A DNA stretch of 64,000 nt from Channallabes apus (taxonomy: Eukaryota > Chordata > Actinopteri > Siluriformes > Clariidae): positions 31,608,151 to 31,672,150 of the forward strand of contig CM060118.1 of NCBI GenBank assembly GCA_030522415.1, given 5' to 3'. The notes under the pieces were generated by a model, which saw nothing but the letters and a program-made list of their open reading frames with translations, was not told the origin of the DNA and did no database searches. Within the stretch, counting starts at the first letter, position 1; the number at the start of each line of letters is the position of its first letter. Made by a program: the position numbers and the translations under genes. Shown here in pieces: positions 46,701 through 55,279 of the stretch.

Positions 46701-49700
46701 TGTAGCAAAGTACAATACTTCAAACAAAACATACTTAAGTAAAAGTAAAATCACAGATTTTAAAAAACTAATTTAAAAACTAGAATTACACAAAAAAAAA
46801 ACTACTCAATTACAGTAACGCGAGTAAATGTACTGTAATTTGTTACTTTCAATTCAATTCAATTTTATTTATATAGCGTTTTTAACAATGGTCATTGTCT
46901 CAAAGCAGCTTCACAAAAATGAAAGAAATTTAGCAAAAAAAAAATAAAATAAATAAATAATAATAATAATAGAAAAGAAAATAATTGGAAGTGTGTATGT
47001 GTGAGAAAAATGTGCAGATAATAATAATGAGACGAATCCACACAAGTGAAATTCCACACAAGTGTTCATTCTAACAGCTTTCATATGGCATACAGTGTAA
47101 TCATTATTACTTTTATGCGGCTGAATCACAGATGGGGAATATTGAGCATATGGTTCACTTATTAACCTCTATAATGCGACGACTTTATGCAGTCATATAC
47201 AGTATATGGTAAATAGGAAGTAATCTGAGATTCAGCCTGATTGCTAGAAAATGGCTCTACCTTCTTTTGCGTAGCATAAATAGCATAAATAGCATAAATC
47301 GTGTGCTATTTATTCTACTGGAAGAGCCATTTTCTAGCAATCAGGATATCTAGTGTATTTGCCTACAGTAAAATTGTACAATTCAAATGTTACTGTGGGT
47401 AAATAGACATCAGACCATATGAGCCTGATGTCCTAATGCAGATGGTGGCAGTACAAAATTATAGCTGAATGCATTTAAACACAGCATTTAAATATTTCAC
47501 ATAATCAAAAAGGTCATTTTAGGGACCTTTACAGCCAGAGTGTGTATAGCATCGAGGAAACTGATTTCTTTTTTTAAATGTTTGAATTATGTATGTATTT
47601 CCTCCCACTTTCCTCTGCTGACTCTGTGACGATGCTCTTCTTTGCCACTATACTTGCGTTTCATATGCACCATTGTACTGTATACCCCTTTGGTTTATCT
47701 CTAACACACAAACACACACCACAGAGAATACAGAGCACGGCAACTATTCTCTTAGTTTTACGAATAGGATAAACAACGCAGAACTCGGTCCATTTTTTTC
47801 CAGTTCAAACTAGGACATAAAGTAGAGATGAGCTTCCACCCAGTAGTGTGCCTCTGCACTTCTCTGATGATGTTTGTGTTTGCAAGCGTGCAATCAGTCA
47901 GCACTAATGGCTGCCAAACAGTGTCCTAATCTTTAATCAACTGGCTAATTAGAAAACATCATGCAAATGGTGTGGCAATTACACCCTAATCACTGTATGA
48001 TTGGACAATAAGAGTAAAATGAGAGGCAGAGGGCAAGGAAGCCACCATAAAATTGAGGGGTCGGAGGTCACGAGGCAGACTAGGTTAAGAGTGACTGAAT
48101 ACGACAGCAAAGCTATCGTGAAATCTTTCAGACTGAATGCTTATGTCTTTCCAGTGTACGCGGGGTTCGCCCTGAACAGGGTGCCAATCCATCGCAGGGC
48201 ACACACCACATGCTCACTCACACACAATGGGCAATTTGGGATTGCCAATCAGACTAATCTTTTGTCTGTGAAAGGAAACCGGAGTACCCGGAGGAAACTC
48301 ACCAAGCACAGGGAGAACATGCTAACTCCATGCGCACAGACCCAGAGGCGGGAATAAAACCCGGACCCTGGCGGTGAAAGGCGACAATGCTGCCCACGAA
48401 TTTAACATTTTACCCAAAGTTATATCAGAGCTAAATTCTTACTGAGAAGCACGTATCTCTGTCATTTGCCATAATTATTATTTCGAAGCAAACAAACGAT
48501 TCTTTTGCACCACTGAGAAGCTTCTGAGCTCGGTACAGAATAGTTTATATCCAAATCCGATCGCCCGATCACCGGCCATGGCCAATCAAACTTAAAACTA
48601 ATCAATTCTGGTCAATGGCTGATCCATTAGTTAAAGTCTATTATATAAATGTAAAACATTTTTTAAACAACTGGAGTGTTGCGATACATGGATCACCAAA
48701 CAAAAGAATCGCTATTCATAACAATCCATTTTTCCCGCATCTTTAATGTAGACATGATCTGCATTAAACACTAAATGATCTGCTGAATTTCAAACCGTGA
48801 ATCAAAATGGGGAAGAAAGCTGATTTAAGAGACTTTGAACATGCCATGGTTGTTGGTGCCTGATGTGTTGGTCTGAGTATTTCCAAAACGGCTGATCTAC
48901 AGGGACTTCCATACACATCCATACTGATCTACAAGCCTGATCTACAGGGACTTTCATACATACAGTACCCATACCGTTTCTAGGGTTTATAGAGAATGGT
49001 TCGAGAAGATAGAAAGGCAACACTAACTCAAATAACATCTTGTTATAACAGAGGTATGTTGAAGAGCAGGTCTGAATGCACAGCACGTTGGACCTTGAAG
49101 CAGATGGGCTAAAGCAGCAGAAGACACCACTCCTGTCAGCCAAGAACAGGTAACTGAGGACACAATTTGCATGGGATCACCAAAATTGGAAGTTTCGAAA
49201 AATGTTGCCGTGTCTGATGAGTCATTAGGATGTAGGATCAGTATTTGACATAAATAAGATGAAAGCATGAATCCATCCTGCCTTGTCTGAATGCTTCAGA
49301 CTACCACTGGTGTAATAGTGTTGGGGATATTTTATTGGCACACTTTGGGCCCCTTAGTATCCATCGAGCATTGTTACAGTAAATGCCGCAGTCTACCTGA
49401 GTGTTGTTCCTGACCATGTCCATCCCTTTATGACCACAGGATAAAGCACCATGTCACAAAGCTAAAATCAGCTCAAACTGTTTATTTTTTTTTAAACATG
49501 ACAATGAGTCCACTGTACTCAAATGGCCTCCATAGTCATGTTTCAATCCAATAGAGTGCCTTGCGGATGTGGTGGAACGAGATTCGCATCATTGATGCAT
49601 GATGTTATCATGTACCTACGCACCAAAATCTCTCATGAATGTTTCCAGCACCTTGTATGCCATGAAGAATTAAGGCAGTTCAGAAGGCAAAAGCGTCCAA

Positions 49701-51156
49701 ACCAGCACCCAATGAAGTGGCCGGTGAGTGTAGATGTAGATTATATTCTACCATCCTGGTTCTTTACTTCTGCTTGGAGTTTCTGAACATGTGACTCTCA
49801 CCTCCTGTTGCTGTGGAAGGTCCCACAGAAATCAGTTTACTCCCACGATTCACCTATGTGTCTAAAATCCTGTTGATTTGTACTTAACTACTGCTGGGAT
49901 CAAAAAAGACTTTCTTTTGCTCATCGTGTTTCTCACTCATCTTTCCATAAAGCTGCTTTGTGATGTGCTAAAACATCATACGAATACAAAAGAATTGCAA
50001 CGATTAGTGTTTAAACAGTATACAGTCTCTGATCTGTATCTGAATATGGTGTCAAAATAGTCAACTATTTATGGTAATAATTATAATTATGCTGATGTAC
50101 TGATCGCAAAGTTCAATGTCTGACTGCCACACTTTCCATAATTAAGCTGCATTGCATTTGCATGTCTAAAAGATGTTTTCTTTGGGTGTTTAACACAATG
50201 TTATCATGGTATCAAGAAACAGTCAATCATAAACACTGAATTAATTTACAGATTTAAGCTGCAGCAACCTTTACCTTTACCTCCAAGCTGCTATGGAGGT
50301 CATAAACTACCTGCTTTGCACAGTACAAGTGTACTGTAGCTTTCCCTGTTTCAGAGATGTTAAGGGTGTTCATATTTTTTTTGCAGGAGAATAGTGACTC
50401 ACCCCGCATCCAAGGCCGTCTCTCAGTTCGCACCGCACCCTCCTGCGTTCATCGTCGAGAAGGAGACCTGCCCCGCAGCCTGGAGCAGGGCAAAGGACTC
50501 CACCCATCTGCAGCAAACACTCCTCCACCGCATAACGTTGGTACCGTTCATACTGAGAGAGAAAGAAAGAAAACAGAAAGAAAGAAAGAGGGAGAGCGCT
50601 CAATAATGGTGTTTAGAGACATGCACAGGAGAGCTCCGAGACAAAAGAGAAGAAGATAACAGGGAGAGAGATCGACGCATTCGCCACAGCACAGCAATCT
50701 AAAGCCAACAATGGCGAACCCTTCTTGGTGGAGCTCAAAATGTTTTCTTAGCAAACACAGCTACAAATCATTGTGGAAATCCTGAAATACAAGTTGTGCT
50801 CAAGGTTTGATTAAAAAAAAAAAAAAAAAAAAAAAAAAACATGCTGTGAGGCAGGTGGTGGTGGTATTGGGTTAGAGCGATGGAGAGATAGTAACTGAAA
50901 GCAGTGGAGGTGACAGAGAAAGCTGCTTGCTGCTTGGAGAGGACTTATTGAGTGGCATGAAGGAACAGCAGACGAGCCTATTAAGAAGCTGTCAGATAGG
51001 ACAACCTGTCAATATTGTCCTCCTAGAGACGGTGAGTGTGTGTTTGTGTGCGCGCATGTACGTGTGTATTTAGAGCTTAGTGTTCACAACACACCTGCTC
51101 CTCTCCCAGGACCCGGAAATGATGCACCTCTTTAATGAGAGAGTCGGGGCATCGAG
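36263..51156 (-). CDS. prkn: parkin RBR E3 ubiquitin ligase, exons 8-12 (3' half of gene)
   Basis: Five minus-strand exons encode the end of RING1, the IBR, the REP linker and RING2 of parkin, the RBR E3 ligase that works with PINK1 to ubiquitinate proteins on damaged mitochondria. Splice phases join without a break: exon 8 (51095-51156), 9 (50403-50552), 10 (39788-39871), 11 (39014-39131) and the terminal exon 12 (stop at 36263). Exon lengths of 62, 150, 84 and 118 nt equal the human values as I recall them. IBR and RING2 cysteines and histidines are present, including the catalytic Cys in GGCMHM and the REP tryptophan in RARWEQAS. There are no frameshifts or stops, so the gene looks intact. 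Introns are 542 bp, 10.5 kb, 656 bp and 2.6 kb. The last two large ones hold transposons. Exon 7 was not found before 64000, so intron 7 is at least 12.8 kb. Confidence 0.95.
36547..38052 (-). mobile_element. Tc1-like element in prkn intron 11
   Basis: Ends CAGTCCCGATCAAAAG at 36547 and the inverted copy closing at 38052, both next to TA. Inner repeats (GATCAAAAGTTTAGGACCAC) give the IR/DR layout. It is 1506 bp, opposite in direction to nothing of note: its transposase runs on the same strand as prkn. Confidence 0.93.
36849..37446 (-). pseudogene. Tc1 transposase remnant in prkn intron 11
   Basis: Pieces include [56 protein letters not shown] and [18 protein letters not shown]. The second catalytic aspartate is His (FQQHN for FQQDN), and a frameshift separates SPDL from NPIENLW. 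The N-terminal part upstream of 37446 is too decayed to read as one frame. Confidence 0.88.
38130..38535. mobile_element. DNA-transposon relic, same family as 60590-62400
   Basis: Shares ACATTGTAAA, AAAGCCTTCATAATGGCTCT and GGCTGGTAACTCTAAATGAA with the relic around 60590-60801 and 62138-62280. At 38491-38498 it has the uninterrupted CTCTAAAT that became the hAT target site in the other copy. Confidence 0.65.
38548..38943. mobile_element. Tc1-like MITE in prkn intron 11
   Basis: TA-CTGATCAGCCATAACATTA begins and AGGTTATGGCTGATCGGTG-TA ends a 396-bp element. It lies about 70 bp from exon 11. No transposase motif remains. Confidence 0.75.
39014..39131 (-). CDS. prkn: prkn exon 11 (REP and start of RING2)
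   Basis: Encodes [16 protein letters not shown] (the REP helix, with the tryptophan that packs on RING1) and [20 protein letters not shown] (the first RING2 zinc ligands, CPKC). The acceptor is GCGACAG|GAT and the donor AATG|GTACAT. It is 118 nt, exits in phase 1, and joins exon 12 within a glycine codon. Confidence 0.94.
39788..39871 (-). CDS. prkn: prkn exon 10 (IBR, second half)
   Basis: Encodes [19 protein letters not shown] and a short linker ending AVGAMQ. This supplies the remaining IBR ligands (CREC, the histidine of YHEGEC and its cysteine). The acceptor is TTCAG and the donor CAG|GTATGAG. It is 84 nt in phase 0 at both ends, as in human exon 10. The linker after GEC is the least conserved part, as expected for the tether between IBR and REP. 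Confidence 0.94.
39972..40052 (-). mobile_element. SINE fragment in prkn intron 9
   Basis: GCCTGGAGCCTATTCCGGG and GTTACACCCGGATGGGGTGG are a decayed part of the SINE body. Confidence 0.55.
40735..40790 (+). repeat. (CAT)n-rich tract in prkn intron 9
   Basis: CAT/CGT triplets in a C/T-rich stretch. The region 40400-40860 is GC-richer than its surroundings, but I could not assign an exon. Confidence 0.7.
41440..41491. repeat. (TA)n microsatellite at the broken gypsy 3' LTR
   Basis: About 25 TA units directly abut the truncated 3' LTR. An ATATAT run also flanks the 5' LTR at 43279. Confidence 0.95.
41508..41520 (-). promoter_or_regulatory. polypurine tract
   Basis: GGGTGGGGGGCAG lies immediately before the 3' LTR start TGTGGCG, the expected site of plus-strand priming. 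Confidence 0.8.
41608..43014 (-). CDS. chimeric gypsy ORF: gag fused to integrase fragments
   Basis: 468 codons are open from ATG at 43014. Residues 1 to about 290 are Ty3/gypsy gag: [20 protein letters not shown], then [19 protein letters not shown] and [20 protein letters not shown]. Around residues 345-380 the sequence [20 protein letters not shown] then ERVGVD is the linker between the integrase zinc-binding domain and core. From about residue 385, [20 protein letters not shown] and LHRDRLAPF are the integrase C-terminal region. Protease, RT, RNase H and the integrase core are missing, and both joins keep frame. It could be a decayed copy whose deletions happen to be in frame, or a selected nonautonomous form. 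Confidence 0.85.
   Translation of the reverse strand: MEIFEFERTAEDLRKIQEGRRVAARLRKKHLPDGTSASKAARRKWSGEMRIPALDLGTEPNGDAAQVSEQATAPCRRCALQLRLPSYNGAVEPYAFFAQVELAADFAFWSPAETAVRVALSLKGDALRALEDLRADDPKDWAKLRESLHLRFGAGDRQEAACEELAVRERRASEPLGVFAMDLRGLARRGYPECEPNKQEELAYRAFLRGLRPPRLHEHTRLAAPASLTEALRAAQRAEPTTVVHHGERAERSPAARGPLVGESSRGQGYSSRLDSGEVSGVSGNVPRTEGQRTPAAVGRVPVVVPGEHPGSKARRRYCERGKERVCRVTPSPRASPAVVSPAPPLVSERFVPYTAKKGPTQRLRAPLQDFRVGAPVERVGVDTHSQGRGFAAGEQVWVCSGRKRGRSPKPTSHWVGPCTVLAQLAEFIYRVRLAVRVRVLLHRDRLAPFQLHAGETANSAEAGPPPG
43013..43030 (-). promoter_or_regulatory. primer binding site, tRNA-Leu
   Basis: TGGTGTCAGAAGTGGGAT lies one base inside the LTR and matches the 3' end of vertebrate tRNA-Leu (CAG) as I know it, with one mismatch. 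The gag ATG (43012-43014) overlaps its last bases. Confidence 0.8.
43032..43278 (-). repeat. gypsy 5' LTR
   Basis: 247 bp, TG...CA bounded. It is homologous to the solo LTR at 27048-27350 (shared GTGGCTTCGGCCA, GCATGCTTTGCGG-type blocks, and TATGTGTGCTTGACC). ATAT repeats flank it on the outside. Confidence 0.9.
43279..45860. other. prkn intron 9, repeat-poor part
   Basis: A GT run (43705-43738), poly-T (44698-44712) and several TACTGTA words. A GC-richer stretch at 45160-45700 may be an old retroelement, unassigned. Confidence 0.45.
45877..46213 (-). mobile_element. tRNA-Glu-like SINE in prkn intron 9
   Basis: Same family as 29122-29491. A 13-bp duplication TATCTGTACAAAT lies at 45864-45876 and 46214-46226. 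Confidence 0.9.
46852..47037 (-). mobile_element. L2-type LINE 3' tail in prkn intron 9
   Basis: The inverse of the last 190 bp of the L2 at 29690-30352, including the TTGAA tail and AAAGCAGCTTCACAAAAAT (in + orientation). It is truncated at the 5' side. Confidence 0.82.
47236..47345. repeat. long hairpin in prkn intron 9
   Basis: 23-bp perfect arms (from CCTGATTGCTAGAAAATGGC) at 47236-47258 and 47323-47345. Inner segments also pair (TAGCATAAATAGCA with TGCTATTTATTCTA), giving a roughly 110-nt imperfect hairpin. It could be a MITE or a hairpin RNA precursor. Confidence 0.8.
48153..48400 (-). mobile_element. SINE fragment in prkn intron 9
   Basis: A diverged copy of the same SINE body (GGTGCCAATCCATCGCAGGG, CCGGAGTACCCGGAGGAAAC). 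The tail part is missing. Confidence 0.75.
48740..49731 (+). mobile_element. decayed Tc1-like element in prkn intron 9
   Basis: It belongs to the same family as 59046-60140. ATGGGGAAGAAAGCTGATTT at 48807 starts the transposase, later pieces match in shifted frames, and the right end AATGAAGTGGCCGGTGAGTG closes near 49731. A local duplication of GATCTACAGGGACTT scrambles the first third. The left edge is uncertain. Confidence 0.75.
49732..50402. other. prkn intron 9, 3' side in + coordinates
   Basis: Unique-looking A/T-rich sequence up to exon 9. Nothing else seen. Confidence 0.5.
50403..50552 (-). CDS. prkn: prkn exon 9 (IBR, first half)
   Basis: Encodes [19 protein letters not shown] followed by [10 protein letters not shown] and a segment ending GLGCG. 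These hold the first IBR zinc ligands (CPxPGC, the RC before the acidic stretch, and LGC). The acceptor follows a CTCTCTCAG tract and the donor is GGG|GTGAGT. It is 150 nt in phase 0 at both ends, as in human exon 9. Confidence 0.94.
51095..51156 (-). CDS. prkn: prkn exon 8 (end of RING1)
   Basis: Encodes [19 protein letters not shown], matching the human CPNSLIKELHHFRILGEEQ region that closes RING1 and leads into the IBR. The acceptor is CTAG before CTCGATGCC and the donor is CAG|GTGTGT. Entry needs two bases to complete a codon and exit is in phase 0. At 62 nt it equals human exon 8. Confidence 0.93.
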
Positions 51157-51793
51157 CTAGAGGACGAGGGGTGGGGGGGGGTGGGGGGTAAAGGGGGGGG
51201 GGGAGAGAAAGAAGACAACACAAAAACACAAAAACAAAGAGATTCACACTCTCACACAAACACACACATAAACACAAACGCATTCACAGAAAAGATTAAA
51301 CCTTTTTTTCCTGCAAGGGTGACAATCAAAGTGTGAAATTCTCCAGGAAAAACATGCCGTTATCCAAGAAAGATGCTTAGAATAACTGTACAGTCAAGTT
51401 CCCTTTAAAACTGCATAAAATCTAATGTATCTCTAAGGACTAATCTGCTAAGATATTTGCAGTATATTAGGGTTGATATTCATCAAGTCATTAAGTACTT
51501 TATGTAATTATATGGATCCTATTAAACCTAGTTCGGTATAAATAAAATACCACCTTGGTAGTATAGAGCAGAGGCTTATAATTATAATAATAATGGTAAT
51601 AATAATATTAATAATCATAATGCATGTTAAACGAAGGAAAGCTCAGTTTCTTTTCCATAATTAAGAACTCAATAGTAAGAACATTTCAAGTAAAAAACAT
51701 TTTGAATATAGTCACAGCTGTCTAGGATTTCATATTACAATTTAAAACACACCAAATATACAATTATTAATTTGTTTTTAATGTATTTTTCAT

Positions 51794-52159
51794 TCATTCA
51801 TTCATTCATTCATTTTCTATACCGCTTAATCCTGTGTTCAGGGTCGCGGGGGACCTGGAGCCTATCCCAGGAGACTTCGGGCACTAGGCGGGGTACACCC
51901 TGGACAGGGTGCCAATCCATCGCAGGGCACACACACACACTCATTCACACACTCAGTCAATTTAGGAACGCCAATTAGCCTAACCTGCATATCTTTGGAC
52001 TGTGGGAGGAAACCGGAGTACCCGGAGGAAACCCACCAAGCACGGGGAGAACATGCAAACTCCATGCACACAGAGACGGGAATCGAGCCTGGCCGGGGAA
52101 TCGAACCCAGACCCTGGAGGTGCAAGGCGACAGTGCTAACCACTAGACCACCGCGCCGC
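51794..52159 (-). mobile_element. tRNA-Glu-like SINE in prkn intron 7
   Basis: Same family. A 12-bp duplication TGTATTTTTCAT lies at 51782-51793 and 52160-52171. The tail is (ATGA)n. Confidence 0.9.
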
Positions 52160-52171
52160 TGTATTTTTCAT

Positions 52172-53474
52172 ACAGTATAAAAAATATTATGTGTAACAGT
52201 TTTTTCAATTTGCAGATTATTTTGCTCATTTTATTGTAAGAATGTATTTCTAAAAATTGGCTTAACAGATCCAGAAAATGGTATGTTTCAATAGAGTTTA
52301 AATAAAATGTCTAGAAATACAGTATGTGTACTAATCTCATACACTGCTGGGTCAAAATCCAAAATTCACAGTTCTAGAAGGGTCAAGTTGTGGCCTGCAT
52401 CAAGCAAAGACAACAACTAAGGAGATTTGAAATCACTAGAACAGTTATGATCAGTCAACATAAATAAATGTGGTGCTAAAAAATGATGTATGAAGATCAA
52501 AACTTTAAAACTTGGTGAAGTTGCATCAGGGGAAAAAAAACACTGCGATCTTTAATAATGAAAGTAAACGCGTTTTCCCACACACAGTATGATGAGTACC
52601 CACATGATTGGGATTAAACAGTTGTGTGGACATTTAAAAGCCACTTAATAGTGAAGCTACTCACTACTACTACAAAAAGGCTTCAGTTTGCCAGACAACA
52701 TAAATATTAAAAGCTTACATTTTATAAATATTGAAATATAAACTTGGGAAAAGGTCATACGGTTTGATGAGTCCGTATAGGTTGAGCCTATTCCACAGCA
52801 GTGGGCAGTCAGAGTAAAAAGGGAAGTGCATAAAGTGATGCACACATCATGCATACCGGTCTCAGTACAAGCTATGGTGTTATGATATGTGGTTGCTTCA
52901 GTGGGTCAGGTCTTGGCTCAGAAAAGTTATGTGGCAATAAAATGAAATGACGGCATGAGCATATTTGAGGACTCAAATTTCCTTTGAGAGTTAATTAACA
53001 TTAATTAGCCCCCACACTGTGCACCATAATGAAATCTAATGGTAATCTTACAAATGGTAAATACAATATAAATCTGATATTTGTGTGTGACAGGTCCGAC
53101 CCGGGGTTATTACATGTACGCTTTGATTTATAAGTGCTTGTGTCTGTTGGCCTTGTCTGCAGGCAATAACATAAAAAAGTAAAATGTTCAGCGTTTTAGA
53201 TCACTCACTGCTTATTATGTTCAGCTTACATCCTCACAAATAATCAGCCACTGCTAACAGGGAGAGAAAATTGAGTGGAAAATACAGGCATGCCATATCA
53301 ACCATCACCTTTCACTTCCCCTCATTGCAGACTTTTAATCTATGCCCAAGCTATATATTTCATTTTATTTGTTACAACAGCAAGCAATATCAAGTCTAGT
53401 TTGCTGATACTGTACAAGAATTTGAAAAGTGTTTTTGTGTACATAAAGGGTCAAATTATAATATCTATAGTGTA
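52172..53474. other. prkn intron 7, unassigned
   Basis: No exon or clear repeat was recognised. Exon 7 is not here. Confidence 0.5.
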
Positions 53475-54966
53475 CAGTCATGGCCAAAAGTTTTGAGAAT
53501 GACACAGATATTAGTTTTCACAAAGTTTGCTGCTAAACTGCTTTTAGATCTTTGTTTCAGTTGTTTCTGTGATGTACTGAAATATAATTACAAGCACTTC
53601 ATACGTTTCAAAGGCTTTTATCGATAATTACATGACATTTACAGTATGCAAAGAGTCAGTATTTGCAGTGTTGGCCCTTCTTTTTCAGTACCTCTGCAAT
53701 TCGACTGATAGCAACCCATTCTTTCATAATCACTTTTGATTTGAGTTTGTCAGAATTAGTGGGGTTTTGTTGGTCCACCCGCCTCTTGAGGATTGACCAC
53801 AAGTTCTCAATGGGATTAAGATCTGGCGAGTTTCCAGGCCATGGACCCAAAAGTTTAACATTTTGGTCCCCAAATCACTTTTGCCTTATGGCCCGGTGCT
53901 CCATCGTGCTGGAAAATGCGTTGTTCTTCACCAAACTGTTGTTGGATTGTTGGAAGAAGTTGCTGTTGGAGGGTGTTTTGGTACCATTCTTTATTCATGG
54001 CTGTGTTTTTGGGCAAAATTGTGAGTGAGCCCACTCCCTTGGATGAGAAGCAACCCCACACATGAATGGTCTCAGGATGCTTTACTGTTGGCATGACACA
54101 GGACTGATGGTAGCGTCACCTTTTCTTCTCCGGACGAGCCTTTTTCCAGATGCCCCAAACAATCGGAAAGCGGCTTCATCTGAGAATATGACTTTGCCCC
54201 AGTCCTCAGCAGTCCATTCACCATACTTTATGCAGAAGATCAATCTGTCCCTGATGTTTTTTTTGGAGAGAAGTGGCTTCTTTGCTGCCCTTCTTGACAC
54301 CAGGCCATCTTCCAAAAGTCTTCGCCTCACTTTGCGTGCAGATGCGCTCACACCTGCCTGCTGCCATTCCTGAGCAGCTCTGCACTGGTGGCACTCCGAT
54401 CCCGCAGCTGAATCCTCTTTAGGAGTCGATCCTGTCGCTTGCTGGACTTTCTTGGACGCCCTGAAGCCTTCTTAACAAGAATTGAACCTCTTTCCTTGAA
54501 GTTTTTGATGATCCTATAAATTGTTGATTTAGGTGCAATCTTAGTAGCCACAATATCCTTGCCTGTGAAGCCATTTTTATGCAACACAATGATGGCTGAA
54601 TGCGTTTCTTTGCAGGTCACCATGTTTAACAATGGAAGAACAATTATTTCAAGCATCACCCTCCTTTTAACATGTCACATCTGCCTGACATAATGATCTC
54701 CAGCCTTGTGCTCGTCAACATTCTCACCTGAGTTAACAAGACGATTACCGAAATGATCTCAGCAGGTCCTTTAATGACAGCAATGAAATGCAGTGGAAAG
54801 GTTTTTTTTGGGTATTTTCAGGGCAAAGAAGGACTATGCAATTAATCTGATCACTCTTCATAACATTCTGGAGTATACTGTATGCAAATTGCTATTATAA
54901 AAACTTAAGCAGCAACTTTTTCAATTTCCAATATTTATGTAATTCTCAAAACTTTTGGCCACGACT
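53475..54966 (-). mobile_element. Tc1-like element in prkn intron 7
   Basis: Left end TA-CAGTCATGGCCAAAAG. Right end CTTTTGGCCACGACT-TA with the terminal G lost. About 1492 bp with a four-part transposase relic. Its direction is the same as prkn. Confidence 0.92.
53656..54659 (-). pseudogene. Tc1 transposase, at least three frame breaks
   Basis: Segments in order are HKNGFTGKDIVATKIAPKST, GRPRKSSKRQDRLLKRIQLR, VIFSDEAAFRLFGASG (first D), HVWGCFSSKGVGSLTIL, RIFQHDGAPGHKAKV (second D) and NSPDLNPIENLWSILKRRV (E). All three catalytic residues survive but in different frames. Confidence 0.9.
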
Positions 54967-55234
54967 TAGACAAATATTTTTTTTAAAAGGTTCACTCTTT
55001 AGGTTGTTCTTGTTTTAGGGTTTGTTTAATTGTAGAAATAATGAAGAAAAAAAAAAATTGTGTTAATGTTTTTTTTTTGTTTGTTTGTTTACAGTTGTTC
55101 AAGTAAGTTTCTCAAAGTCAACTGGTAAATGAAGGTAAACTAAAAATGTACTCAGAATCAGAATTAATAAGCAAATTTAGCTTGCAAGATAAGTACAAGA
55201 ACACATATTACACAAAACATTAAATGAGTAAATA

Positions 55235-55279
55235 AACCAATGCTGAGTGATATTCAAAGCAAATCACTCAGCATTGGTT
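55235..55279. repeat. 17-bp inverted repeat at the L2 5' junction
   Basis: AACCAATGCTGAGTGAT (55235-55251) is the exact inverse of 55263-55279, the first bases of the truncated L2, with an 11-base loop. Confidence 0.9.
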
